Made by a program: the position numbers and the translations under genes. Shown here in pieces: positions 34,232 through 45,254 of a stretch of DNA of 64,000 bases (the stretch's first letter is position 1; every line of letters starts with the position of its first letter). The DNA is from Cheiracanthium punctorium (taxonomy: Eukaryota > Arthropoda > Arachnida > Araneae > Cheiracanthiidae). Location: positions 1,240,001 through 1,304,000 of the forward strand of contig JAWZYV010012396.1 in the NCBI GenBank assembly GCA_038373885.1. The letters are read 5' to 3'. A model generated the notes under the pieces. That model saw only the letters and a program-made list of their open reading frames with translations. It had not been told where the DNA came from and searched no databases.

Positions 34232-35941
34232 AACGTATAACAAAAAGAAATAAAATACACAAAAATTTAATATGTAGGTCTCTATTTTTAATTAAATTTC
34301 ATAATTAACTATGATTAACTTAGAATAATGCTTAAAATATTTTATTACGTAATACTTCGTTCTCCTGGCAGTGTAAGTTTTCTTTCAAGGGATTTTTAAA
34401 CTAGTACCAAAGAAACTATATAAGTAGATTGGATTGTATATTCATGAATTTTACAGTCTTAATATATAGAGATATGTTGCAGTTAGAAACATAATTTTTT
34501 TAAACATACTGTATGAGTTTACTTCATGTTCTATGTAACTTACATTAAAACTTGTTATATTAAATACATTAGTGAAATTTAAAATGGATATTCATACGTG
34601 TTTCATATTCTAAATTTCTGAAAATATCTAATGCTAAAAATGTTTGCACGAAGTATATACTTCATTTGGCATGCATTTCTAAGGTACAGAGCAATTGCAA
34701 ATGCAAATATATTTATTTTATACCAAAATATTCTGGTTTATTTATGCACAACTTCATCAAAACCCATGATTTACCGACACAGAAATATCAAGCGTATCAT
34801 TCAAAACTTCTGCAAACTCTAAAAACATGTTCACGTTTTTTCACATTAAAAAAAAAAAAAAATCTAAACGAACCATCGAGCGTTTCGGAACTTTAGAATG
34901 GTACATTACGCCACCATGATGGATTTCTAATGATGCCACATCGGCGACAGAAATTTCGTTGATAAATGTCAATTCTTGTGGTGATACGCCACCATTTACC
35001 TTTCCCTTCAACAAAAATTCCATCGCTGTTCGCTAAGAATTTTAATGTTCCGAACGTTCCCCTCGTGGTGAATTACAGCGTGGGAGAGCACCAGAAATGT
35101 ACTAGGCTTGCGACATCTAGGACACGCTAGATTTGACATCGCTGATTCAAATACGTGTTCTTTTTATGTTCCTTTTGGAATTTTTTCGAACCCCCCGAAT
35201 GCGGGAGGAAGGGAGATGGAAGAATCATTACGGATCGCAGTTCGTTAGTTCGCAGCGGAATTATGGTGGTGAATCTGTGGGATTGAAAAAAAAAAAGAGA
35301 TGACAGTTGACAAGGGAGAAAGTATTCAATCAGGATGTGGCGGGAGAAATATTTGTCTTGGAGTGGAGAAAAGAATCTCGCTGGAATTTTCTCCAAAGGA
35401 AAATAATAATAAAAGTTTCTCCTTTTTTTTCTTTCGTGAAAAAAGTCTCGTTCCATAAACTGTGTTTTACAGAACTGGAAATTTGGAATATACTACACTT
35501 TAATGAAAAGTTGGAGTGGTGATTCTGCTCTTTAGAGGGCATAACTATTGAGATTTTGAGATAGAAATGTTGTAGTACAGCATTAAAGTGCACAGTGAAA
35601 ATACTGTGGAAACGGGAATTTTATCTTAAAAATAATTTTTTGTCATTTGAATCGATAACGAGGCGGTAAAACTCTGTATAAACACGCGATTTCCATCGAC
35701 TGTTTCATTAACATTTAATTATTTCTATTCACTAATCAAACTCCTCTCCTCAAAATAAAAATGCTTAAAAAAAGAGAGAGTACAGATAATAAAGACGTTG
35801 AACCTGGCTGTTGTGACAATATTACGAACATTTAAATAACCAGGAACCTGAACGTATTATTAGTGTGTATTATAGTATTACCCACACCCTTTATCCTTCT
35901 GTAGCGGGAAAATTGCTTCATGTACTGATAATTATATCATT
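34232..35941. other. AT-rich stretch with one less AT-rich block
   Basis: No gene seen. About 34890-35320 is less AT-rich with CpGs (ACGCCACCATGATGG, CACATCGGCGACAG, CGTTCCGAACGTTCCCC). Frames there lie on both strands and have no motif. Confidence 0.4.
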
Positions 35942-35945
35942 TTAA

Positions 35946-36374
35946 CCCTTTCGTCACAGCTCATTGGCGGCGGCCACGAAATGTTCTCGTACTCCTGCAG
36001 CCTATTAGCGCCATCCTAAAACGTTTTGTGGGGACTACCTCCGCCCTATGGCGGCATCCTCGAAGCGTTCTCAAGGTATTACCGCCGCCCACTGGCGCCA
36101 TGTACAAAACATTCTCTGAGTACTACTGAAGTTTCATTAAAGTCTTAATTCACGGGAAGTTATGTGGGTATGATTACCATAGCTGTCAACAATTCCGAAA
36201 TACAATTAACAGATTTCGTAAACAATAATTTGTGTGTTAGAATATAATTTTTGATTTTTCGATGAATGCCGCCAACCTCGCTTTCGTTTCTTATGCTTCC
36301 GTAAAGTACTTTTGTGAAAAGCGTCCCCGTACCAAGAATATATAACCGCGGCCAGCTCTTCCGTACCAAAAGGG
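35946..36374. mobile_element. piggyBac-type MITE
   Basis: TTAA flanks both ends (35942-35945 and 36375-36378). The inverted ends begin CCCTTTCG on the left and CCCTTTTGG inward from the right, with AGCTC / AGCTGG and GGCGG / CCGCGG agreement further in. TTAA targets with CCCTTT-type ends are the signature of piggyBac. No transposase is present; the minus-strand frame 36160-36369 has no piggyBac motif. Confidence 0.8.
35960..36131. repeat. GC-rich 44-bp tandem array inside the MITE
   Basis: Four diverged units start at 35960 (42 bp), 36002, 36046 and 36090; the middle two are exactly 44 bp. Each has a CTNNTGGCGCCATCC-like start, an AAACGTTCT-like middle and an ACTACC/ATTACCGCCGCC-like end. 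The array is strikingly GC-rich for this window. Confidence 0.8.
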
Positions 36375-36378
36375 TTAA

Positions 36379-36995
36379 AAGTCATTTAAAGTAGTGAGTA
36401 GTGAATATGAAATTCACATTCAGATGAATTTCATATTTTTATCATATTTATAAGTGGATACGATATCCTGATAAAAATTTTAATACACATACCATTGAGT
36501 AAAAAAGTTTTTCTACGTGCATTTATTATCTTGGAGAGCACTGAATGTCTATTAATTCTAAACTGTGTGACGATGGTAGACTAAGCAGCATACCTAGATT
36601 CTTTTCAATCGATTCAAATTTTGTCGACAATGCCCTATTCTAAGTATACAAAATGTACTAAGAGGTGATAGGGCATATCAAAACTATTACTTTCACTATA
36701 GGAATTATAATAAAACATTTTGCCTTCGTACACTAGCAACTAATCTGTAAGAAGTAATTTGAAATGTGAAGATTATTTTAAACTATGGTTCTCTATCGAA
36801 AATCAAAAATTATAAAGAAAAAAGTCAACTGAAATTTATAATTTATTTTTGCAAAATAAATAATTAAATGTTTATAGAATGAAATCATCAGTTTTTTTAT
36901 GATTTTATTCCTGCTTTAGATATACTTTAGATAGGAGGTATAATTAATACGTCAACTCCTTTTATTCAGTAAATATTAGATGGTTCATGAGGGCT
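36379..36995. other. AT-rich non-coding stretch
   Basis: No gene or bounded repeat seen. Confidence 0.45.
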
Positions 36996-37003
36996 ACGAT
37001 TTC

Positions 37004-37708
37004 CAGAGCCTGACTAAGACATTCGGAGGGCCTAGGTCAAGCACTCTCTTGGGGCCCTATACGGTTATACACCCCCCAAAAAAGTATTCGAGCAAGAGAG
37101 AAACTTCCTACGTTGGTTTCGTATATTAAAAATTATTTATCATAGGCATATTTAAAATTTTCGTATATTTCGTATATTTTCGTATATTTAAAATTATTTA
37201 TCTTGGCATATTTATACATAGCCTAATTCATAAATTAGGCTATGTATAAATATGCCAAGTCAAGTTGCAAATCTAAAATAGGAAATTTCTCTCTTGCTCG
37301 AATACTTTTTTTGGAGGGTGTACCTTGTTGATACATATTGTCACAGGGTACAAATTTTTGATGTAAATAAAGAGGGGGGGCCCCTTTTGTTAAATAAATT
37401 TTTAACTTTAAGTCCATAAAATTCTAATGCTCAGAAGTTATGCTTCAGTTGAGGTCACGTCCCTGAATGCTCCATTGTAGAATGCTTTGGACCTTAACAT
37501 GACATTTCGTCCATCCCTGAGTACAGTGTTAAACAAGCACTTTATCACAGTGGAATACATTGTAAAATTGCATCGATTTATTTATTGTCATTCATGTTTT
37601 TGTGCTAATTTTTTTAAGAGCTCAAAAATATTTTAATCATTTTGAGGCCCCTAAAACTTGGGGGCCCTAGGCCAATCCCTAGTTGGCCTGTGCGGTAATC
37701 AGGGCCTG
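37004..37708. mobile_element. hAT element with perfect 8-bp TSD
   Basis: ACGATTTC flanks both ends (36996-37003 and 37709-37716). The ends read CAGAGCCTGACTAAG and, inward from the right, CAGGCCCTGATTACC; both run into GGGCCTAGG / GGGGCCC words. CAG ends with 8-bp duplications are typical of hAT transposons. The 705-bp interior has no transposase and is dominated by a large foldback. The minus-strand frame 37235-37417 is part of that foldback. Confidence 0.9.
37068..37322. repeat. Nested foldback inside the hAT element
   Basis: Inner arms 37202-37228 and 37233-37259 are a perfect 27-bp inverted repeat with a 4-nt loop. Outer arms 37068-37109 and 37280-37322 pair with few mismatches (shared AAGTATTCGAGCAAGAGAG). 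The left spacer between the outer and inner arms carries TTTCGTATA direct repeats. The whole could fold into one long stem. Confidence 0.9.
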
Positions 37709-37716
37709 ACGATTTC

Positions 37717-39350
37717 TGTCAGATTTCGCTCCAAAATTTGGTTATTTTGTTGTGCTCTATCATCACCTGAAGTTTGTGGCATTACTTCATAAACTCCATG
37801 TCTGCATTAACAAATTCAAATAGTTTCTCATTCGGATACCCTATTAAGTGGTACAGAGTATATATTAATACCTAAATTTGTATTATAAAAATATACAGTC
37901 AGATATTTATTCAATATTTTCTTTTGTAAATGTGTAATGCTTACTTTTTTTCTGAATGTATATCATCCGAAAGTAAATTAATTTGAAAGTTTTATTTAAA
38001 TTTATCTTAAACTTGTCAAACAACAAAAAGCATAAAGATAAATAAAACGCAAATACTAATCTTGAATTAATATTATTTTAATCATTTAATTCTACCCGCC
38101 AGAACTATTCCATACTAAAAAAGGAACTTAATATATAACTCTAGTTATGTTAAAATAAAGTAGCTATATCTGTTCTGATAATCCAAAGAAAAAACTTGAA
38201 GTAATGAATCTTGAATTTTAAAAACCTATCTTTAAAAAAATAAATGATCATTCTATTTTAAAGATAAATTCGTCTGTTTTCATTAGCTTATTTTAATATT
38301 TTACAAAGCTTGAATCGGCTAGAAATCTAATAATAATAATTGTAATTCTGTGCTTTTATGAAGTTTTCATAATTCTTGAGATTAAGAAAAAAATGTGGAA
38401 GTTTCTCCATATGTTCATAAAACATCATGAAATTGTATTTTTATAAAGACTTTTTAAATGTTTAAAACTATTTGTACTCGTATTAAAATAATAATCTCAA
38501 TTAAGCACTCATTCGTATTTTAACCGCATAAAAAATAACGCTAATTAATTATTTTTCATACAAACACGTGCAGCTTTTATTTTCACACAAAGATTAATTT
38601 AATTTTTAAAAATACTTTCGGGTTCTGTTAGTTGAAATAACAAGTTTATAATTAAAGTAAAAAACCAAACACGAAATACATAAAATTTCCCATAATTTTC
38701 CTATTAAAAATGAATAGAAAAATACCTTTTAGAAATGGTGTGTAAAGGAGATTAATCTTTTTTTTTTCTTTTGAAATGAAAGATTTGTTTGAAGTTTTAA
38801 AATATTAATTCAAGGGTGTTTGAAATTGCTTTTTTTCTTCTGTTTCGAAAGAATCATATTCAGGGGTTCATTAAATAAATTCATTCGTACAAATTTATGT
38901 GTATGAATTAATTTTTAATAGTTTATTTTAAAAATAATTGAAATTTTTATTTACTTATGTCGTACTTCCTTTAGTTTATAACTTTGGTATAAGCTTTAGG
39001 AAAGCGTATAACATTCTTTTTTTAACTGATAAGCATGGATATCTAAAACAGTTTTTGACTGCTTCCCATGCTGATAGAGAGAGCACTGTTTCCAAAACAA
39101 GCTTGAAATGTACGCTGGCTTAATGTCAAAATAAGGTAATATTCCTTGAAGAGAAATTAAATTCAACTTACGAGTCTATTCTTTTGTACTAACTAAAGAA
39201 TTAAAAATAAAAGAGTCCTTCAAAACTGTAGTTTTATTTTTTAATTTATAAATACGAGTATGTAAAGCCAAATGAAAAATACTTGGAAAACAAGACTCGA
39301 GCAATTTTAGCAGTCTGAATGTTCAAAGAAAGGAGTGAATATATATGAAG
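37717..39350. other. AT-rich non-coding stretch
   Basis: No gene or bounded repeat seen; the frame 38938-39123 has no motif. Confidence 0.45.
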
Positions 39351-39351
39351 T

Positions 39352-39375
39352 AAAATAATAATAATAATAATAATG
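39352..39375. repeat. (ATA)n microsatellite
   Basis: Uninterrupted AAT/ATA triplet run of about seven units. Confidence 0.95.
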
Positions 39376-39424
39376 GCATTATGCCTCATTTACTTTCTGT
39401 TGATTTCAATGTAAGTTTAAATAG

Positions 39425-39665
39425 TATGTGTTGTGTTGTGTTGAGGGATTAAGGCCAATTATCTGCACGAGGGATCTAGGTCTATGGTCGGGTGCCCTCC
39501 ATGGGGATCTTTCTAAGGGGTCCTAGCCCGTATTTACGCAAGTTTCGGAGGAAACCATGGAAAAATCCAAACGGTAAATGTCGGCGGACGCGACATGGTT
39601 TCGAACCAGGCATCTTATATCTCCCAGTTCAGAGCGCTATGGACTATGCCTCTGATCAGGCGTAG
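39425..39665 (-). mobile_element. tRNA-derived SINE, minus copy
   Basis: Read on the minus strand, a Pol III B-box GGTTCGAAACC (39597-39607) follows a CATAGTCCATAGCGCTCTG segment with A-box character. A conserved body comes next (GTCGCGTCCGCCGAC, GTTTCCTCCGAAACTTGCG, TAAATACGGG, ATAATTGGCC) and the 3' end is a CAACACAACAC run. The same order occurs in the plus copy at 42490-42735, so this is a SINE family. Confidence 0.8.
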
Positions 39666-40060
39666 ACCAGTTGGAAGAGACGTCATTCTTGAGGCCGAAG
39701 GATTGCGGGTGCCAACCACAGACCGCCGTGCTCGATAATGACGACTGGGGCACTTTAAATATATCGTGGACACAATGTCCTCAAAGTTCCTATGCAAAAA
39801 GATACTTCCGGAGGTGGCAAAACTATGCTTTGGGTCTTCTGCTTGATACTTGATTCAAAATTATGAAGTCCAACCCCAACGATCGGGAGTGCTGCCATCT
39901 ATCGGCTCCTCAATGAGGTAGAAAGGGAGTTGGTAGTAAAACGTAACGCTCTTAGCAGGTGCTGCCACTATCAATCTAATCTGATTTGGGGTTGAGGTTG
40001 GTACAAAATACTGTCAAAAGCAGAAGTGCCTGGCCCATGCCACCCATAAATCCATGGGGG
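39666..40060. other. Moderate-GC stretch beside the SINE
   Basis: This stretch is much less AT-rich than its surroundings, with ACCGCCGTGCTCG and GTGCTGCCATCTATCGGCTCC words, but no open frame or inverted ends. It may be a further repeat, or the 5' extension of the SINE-bearing copy. Unresolved. Confidence 0.3.
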
Positions 40061-40760
40061 GGAAAAAAAGGTACAACACCTACATTGCTTCATATGTGGA
40101 AGTTTATCAACTATTTTAAGTACAAGATTTTAAGCAAAATCTTTTTTACAAATCTGCGTATTCGTGCTTTGAAAGTTAATTTCAAACGTTGTTTGCAGAT
40201 ATTTCATGCACAGAACGTTTCAAATACGTTGAATACTCAATTTTACAGTAAAATGTAATAATTATAAAAACCTATTTCAAATTGCAAAATACTCCAGCAA
40301 TGAATTTTTCAGCATCATTTCTGCCAATTTCAAAAAGAGGTATTGACTTAACTCCACCATCACTAATGCGCAGGCTTTTAACTTTTCCATTAAACGTACA
40401 GAAATCGTTGAATTGGAAGATTCAATTTTTAATAAAAGAGTAGCTGTTTTAAAAGCTCCAAACCCTTATGAGCTTTCTAAAAAAAGAAAAAAGAGCTTCA
40501 TTTCGGGAAAATTTTAAAATGTATACATTAGTTGAGTCGTGCAATTTATTTAATGTCCTCCTGCATAAAAAATGACATTTTGCATATTCTTCCAAACAGC
40601 GAGCACATTTCTTGTTAAGTTCCAATGTCAGTGTGTTTTCTTTGAGTTTTCTATTTGCGATTATACAAAGTCGCTTTTAAAAGTGAGACTAAAAAGCAGA
40701 GAGAAACTTTTTTACGTAAGTGCGCCTCGCAAAAATTTTAAGTAAGCACTATTTCATTAC
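40061..40760. other. AT-rich non-coding stretch
   Basis: No gene or bounded repeat seen. Confidence 0.45.
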
Positions 40761-41880
40761 AGTAGCACTTAAGGCTTTAGCCGTTCGCATTGATCCCCTT
40801 TTCCAGCAAGCTTCATCCTACATTATCGAAATTAAACGGCACAAAAATTAATCCTTTTTTAAGCAATCGATAACTTTATGTGGAAAGGGGGTAGAGTGAG
40901 AGAGGCAAACACTAATTTAAGCAAATGGAAAAATCCCTCTTCCTATCCCCCCTCCCACCCCCCACCCCACCTCCTTTAGCAGCAGCGAACTTTAATTAAA
41001 GACTAGAACCTTATTAATTTTCATCTGTCTTCATCTTCTTAATTGCGATATTCTAATGAAGTAGCAATTCGCCCGCAAACCTCCTTAAATTCTCACTTAA
41101 AACCCCCTTGCACCGCTTAGTTATAAAAAAAAAGGAATGTTTGAAATAAAAAATAAAGGAAAGAAGCGTATAAAAAAGGAGATTAAGAGAGGGCGGAGGA
41201 GAAAAAAAAAAGGGAGGAAACATGGCGCCCGCTGCTCTTAATTTGGTATAACAACTATTCTTATCATTTGGCCACTAATCAGACGCCATTATTGGTCTCG
41301 TTACGTCTAATTATGTAGCAAAGAAGGCGAGAGTATTAGAAGTCAATGGAGAACGGACGGGGCTATAGCGCCGTAGCCGAGAGGGGGTGCGATATCCGAA
41401 CCTGCATCCCCCCCTTCCCCGGACACTTTTGTCCAGACGTTAATTGGAAGGGGTCCTGCGGAAGTGCAGGCTGAAGGGTCGTGGACTTCCGCCTTCAATG
41501 GACCCGTAATTGCTTCATTAGCAGGCCGGTCACGGCACCATTGTAGAGGGACGCAAGAAAAAAAGAAAAAGAAAAGAATAAAAGAATAGGTGGGGGAGGG
41601 GGGTAAATACTAAAAGAAAATGTGCATCCGGGGTGGGTGGGGAATTTAGTGGTGAGGTTAATTGGTGGTACCTGACTACCGCCCCCCCCCGTCCTCACTC
41701 CTCCAACATGCCAAATACGCTAATGAGGTATCAAGGCGGATAGCATCGATGTAGTGAGAGCAAGCAGCGCGTGCGCGCGCGCCCGCATAGTCTTCGAGTG
41801 TCAAATTTGGGTTATGGTGGTTTCAAGGGCGCTTGTTAGAGCCCCGTGATTGACACCCGAGAAAGTATGAAGAGGGAGAA
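40761..41880. other. GC/CpG-rich non-coding island
   Basis: The most GC-rich long stretch of the window, with CpG clusters (GGGCTATAGCGCCGTAGCCGAG; GCGCGTGCGCGCGCGCCCGC near 41767-41787), homeodomain-type cores (TTTAATTAAAG, CGTCTAATTATG, GTAATTGCTTCATTAG) and long purine or pyrimidine runs. The minus-strand frame 41495-41698 is Pro-rich low complexity. No splice-supported coding segment is seen. It could be a promoter-proximal CpG-rich region or a conserved enhancer cluster of a neighbouring gene. Confidence 0.35.
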
Positions 41881-42379
41881 TCTGAACGTGGAAGAACTTT
41901 ATAACAATGCAGTTTCAAAAGTAGTTCTTAATAATACGCCTTTGATACATTTTTTTTTTCGAGTCTTAAAATAGGTGTCTTGCTGACTGAGGTCAAATTT
42001 ACTGGTTGTAATGCGCCTATTAAAAAGTTCTGCGTGAAAGTGTGAAACAAGGAGAGACAATCCGGTTTGCATTTTTAAAAGACACACTTTGCAGAGATTT
42101 TTTTTGAAAAAGGGGAATTTCTTGGAAACATGTATGTTTTTACTTCACGTCCATTTATTTGCAAAGGATTAGTTGTAAAATTGACTCTATAAAACTTTTC
42201 CAAAAATATTTTGAACTGATATTATGAAATTCTTCATGACCGGAGGTTTTATTTATCTTAAAATATTCAGTGAAGAATTACAAAACAGATAGATGGTTAT
42301 CAATATGGTTATCATATTTGCTTTCGAGGAAAAAATAACCAGCTAAAAAATTAATCCATTTTGAACAATTAACCAACTA
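41881..42379. other. AT-rich non-coding stretch
   Basis: No gene or bounded repeat seen; the minus frame 41899-42087 has no motif. Confidence 0.45.
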
Positions 42380-42940
42380 AAAGGTATTTTACGTATGTAT
42401 ACATTACATCCCAAGGGCGTATCCTCTGAGCCCTTAGTGCATATGTGAAACCCGATTACTGTATTAGTTTCTATAAAAGTATTAGCCTAACAGCCTTGGA
42501 GCCCCACCAGTGACCGAGTGCATAGCGCTCTGCACTGGTACAGAAGGAGCCCGGTTTAAAACCAGGTCACGTCCGCCGACCTAACCGTTCGGAGTTTTCT
42601 GTGGTTTCCTTCGAAACTTAGCGTAAATACGGGTTAAGAGGCTTTAGAAAAACCTTTATGGGAGACATCCCACCCCTCTGCCTAGAGCCCACATATAGCT
42701 AATTGGCCGTAAACCCACAGTACACAACACCTTTGGTTTTGGATAAAGTTATTACTTTATTTAGTGAAAGAAAGGATTAGGTAACAAATCATTCACTTTT
42801 AGTACATTCAACATTTACTCGTAACAAACTAAAAAACCGTTTAGATGTGAATACACAGCGGCGTATCCTCTATGCTACCAAGGCATTCTGCTAAATCCGA
42901 TGACCATGACTAGTGATTTTCATAAAAGTGTTAGTATAAT
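42360..42940. repeat. Diverged direct duplication interrupted by a SINE
   Basis: The left copy (about 42360-42490) and right copy (about 42820-42935) share AACTAAAA, GGCGTATCCTCT, CCGAT and ATAAAAGTNTTAG in the same order. The SINE lies between them. The right copy runs into the 275-bp satellite at the shared AAAAGTGTTAG word. Confidence 0.6.
42490..42735 (+). mobile_element. tRNA-derived SINE, plus copy
   Basis: GTGCATAGCGCTCTGCACTGG leads into a degenerate B-box GGTTTAAAACC (42553-42563). The family body follows (CACGTCCGCCGACC, GTGGTTTCCTTCGAAACTTA, TAAATACGGGTTAAG, TAATTGGCCGTAAACCC) with a 3' CACAACACC end. It is the same family as 39425-39665. The B-box has lost the CG of the canonical motif, so it is probably not transcribed by Pol III. 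Confidence 0.8.
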
Positions 42941-44027
42941 AATCTGGAATTGATATACATCAATCTTTCCAATCAGAGAAAACATCTCTGAAGAGAAATC
43001 AGAAAAAAATTTCCCTCGGTATCGATGAATTCCGTTTCGATACTGGAGTGAGATAGTCCAACTCTAAAACTCAAGTATACTCTAATAATAAACTGCTGTG
43101 AAAACACAAGGACGTGACGGACGATTTTTTGTTTGTAGTTTGTGTAAATGTGTCCCAAATTAACACAAATAATAATATAATATCTCTAAGAACATGGAAA
43201 AAGTGTTAGTATAATAATCTGGAATTGATATACATCAATCTTTCCAATCAGAGAAAACATCTCTGAAGAGAAATCAGAAAAAAATTTCCCTCAGTATCGA
43301 TGAATTCCGTTTCGATACTGGAGTGAGATAGTCTAACTCTAAAACTCAAGTATACTCTAATAATAAACTGCTGTGAAAACACAAGGACGTGACGGACGAT
43401 TTTTTGTTTGTAGTTTGTGTAAATGTGTCCCAAATTAACACAAATAATAATATAATATCTCTAAGAACATGGAAAAAGTGTTAGTATAATAATCTGGAAT
43501 TGATATACATCAATCTTTCCAATCAGAGAAAACATCTCTGAAGAGAAATCAGAAAAAAATTTCTCTCGGTATCGATGAATTCCGTTTCGATACTGGAGTG
43601 AGATAGTCCAACTCTAAAACTCAAGTATACTCTAATAATAAACTGCTGTGAAAACACAAGGACGTGACGGACGATTTTTTGTTTGTAGTTTGTGTAAATG
43701 TGTCCCAAATTAACACAAATAATAATATAATATCTCTAAGAACATGGAAAAAGTGTTAGTATAATAATCTGGAATTGATATACATCAATCTTTCCAATCA
43801 GAGAAAACATCTCTGAAGAGAAATCAGAAAAAAATTTCCCTCAGTATCGATGAATTCCGTTTCGATACTGGAGTGAGATAGTCTAACTCTAAAACTCAAG
43901 TATACTCTAATAATAAACTGCTGTGAAAACACAAGGACGTGACGGACGATTTTTTGTTTGTAGTTTGTGTAAATGTGTCCCAAATTAACACAAACAATAA
44001 TATAATATCTCTAAGAACATGGAAAAA
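42928..44027 (+). repeat. Four-unit 275-bp satellite, ABAB
   Basis: Units start at 42928, 43203, 43478 and 43753, all exactly 275 bp and nearly identical. Units 1 and 3 share CGGTATCG and AGTCCAAC; units 2 and 4 share CAGTATCG and AGTCTAAC. Unit 3 alone has CTCTCGG and unit 4 alone CAAACAAT. Each unit holds a 7-bp inverted repeat GTATCGA / TCGATAC. The 61-aa minus-strand frame in every unit is conserved only because the units are young copies; it has no signal peptide or domain that I recognise. Confidence 0.97.
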
Positions 44028-45221
44028 GTTTAAACTTTTAAAAAAGGAAATATAAAGGAAAAAAAGTAAAGCGAATACTAATTAGTAACGTTGGATAGCT
44101 ATCTGGAAAATTCCACGTCTAAAGGAAATATGATCGACTCTAACTGCAACGTATGATGCATATTACTTCATGCTGGTCAGAAATTTGCAAACGAGCTGGT
44201 GAAGCACTGAGGTCCATTCCTCTTGCAATGCCAACTGCAGTTTCGGAATCATGTGATGGTGTCTGCTGACTTACTGGCAAGCAATTCCCTAAAGAATTTC
44301 CTTGTTAGATTAGGTTTGCATTTATTGACCTTGACGGTGAATCGATGAGTTTAGTATCTCAACTCCTAAATCTCCGATACAGCCAGTGTATCATGAGGTA
44401 CGGCAGAGCTGTGCATATAATGAAAATACGGATCCATATCTCTTCAAGAAAGACGCATGTGAGCAAGTAGAATCTCGGTAAAATAGCTAGTACCAATGAT
44501 TGAACTACGTCTTTGGAAGATATGATGGTCAGTCAGTACAGGTGCCATTCCTGATCTCTCTCCAAACGAGAACTCTCGAATCCTGAAACAGGTCTCTTTC
44601 AATGATGTTGAAGAAGTTATTGCATGTTCCATGATATGCATTCATCCAGAAACGCCAATAGGAGTAAAACTGTTTTCATTTGTAAGTATTTCTGTACCCC
44701 ATATGCCCCGATCCAATTCCTGTGTTCATCTGTATATACAGAGAACTCCTCCACGCAATAATGCTACTACTATTTTGGTCGTACTGCAAATTAACCACCA
44801 CCTTCCAGTCTCCTGACCTCTGTGAGGCATATCAGTTGTCCAGAAGTCAGTGCGTGAGTCTAGAGTGATTTCTTTGTTCCTTCTTGAAAGTAGGGAAATA
44901 TAGAACCTACTATTAAACCCTCAAGCACACAACTGCTTTTCTATTATATGAAATGCTCTAAACTTTCGAAATAATGCAATTTAAGATCATATTGAAGCAG
45001 CAACTTATATCAACAGGAAAGGTGTCGATTAAATTGCTGTACACATTGCAATACCTTTCATAAACTTACTGAGCGTACACAAGCAACCTGTTTTATTCTC
45101 TTAGACACTTGATCAGTAGGCCATGCTACGTAAGCATGCTATATCTTCCCCGACCCTAGTCAACCTCCTGATTTCTCTTTTGAAACATTCTGTTCTCTAA
45201 TAATCAGATCTCTAATAACAA

Positions 45222-45254
<33 letters not shown>

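Noticed and set aside
42973..43983. Four nearly identical 61-aa ORFs as a tandem gene family
   Set aside because: They are the same frame of a 275-bp satellite unit; identity reflects recent amplification, and no domain or promoter is seen.
42928..44027. CRISPR-like array
   Set aside because: Units are contiguous 275-bp satellite copies with no unique spacers, in a eukaryotic context.
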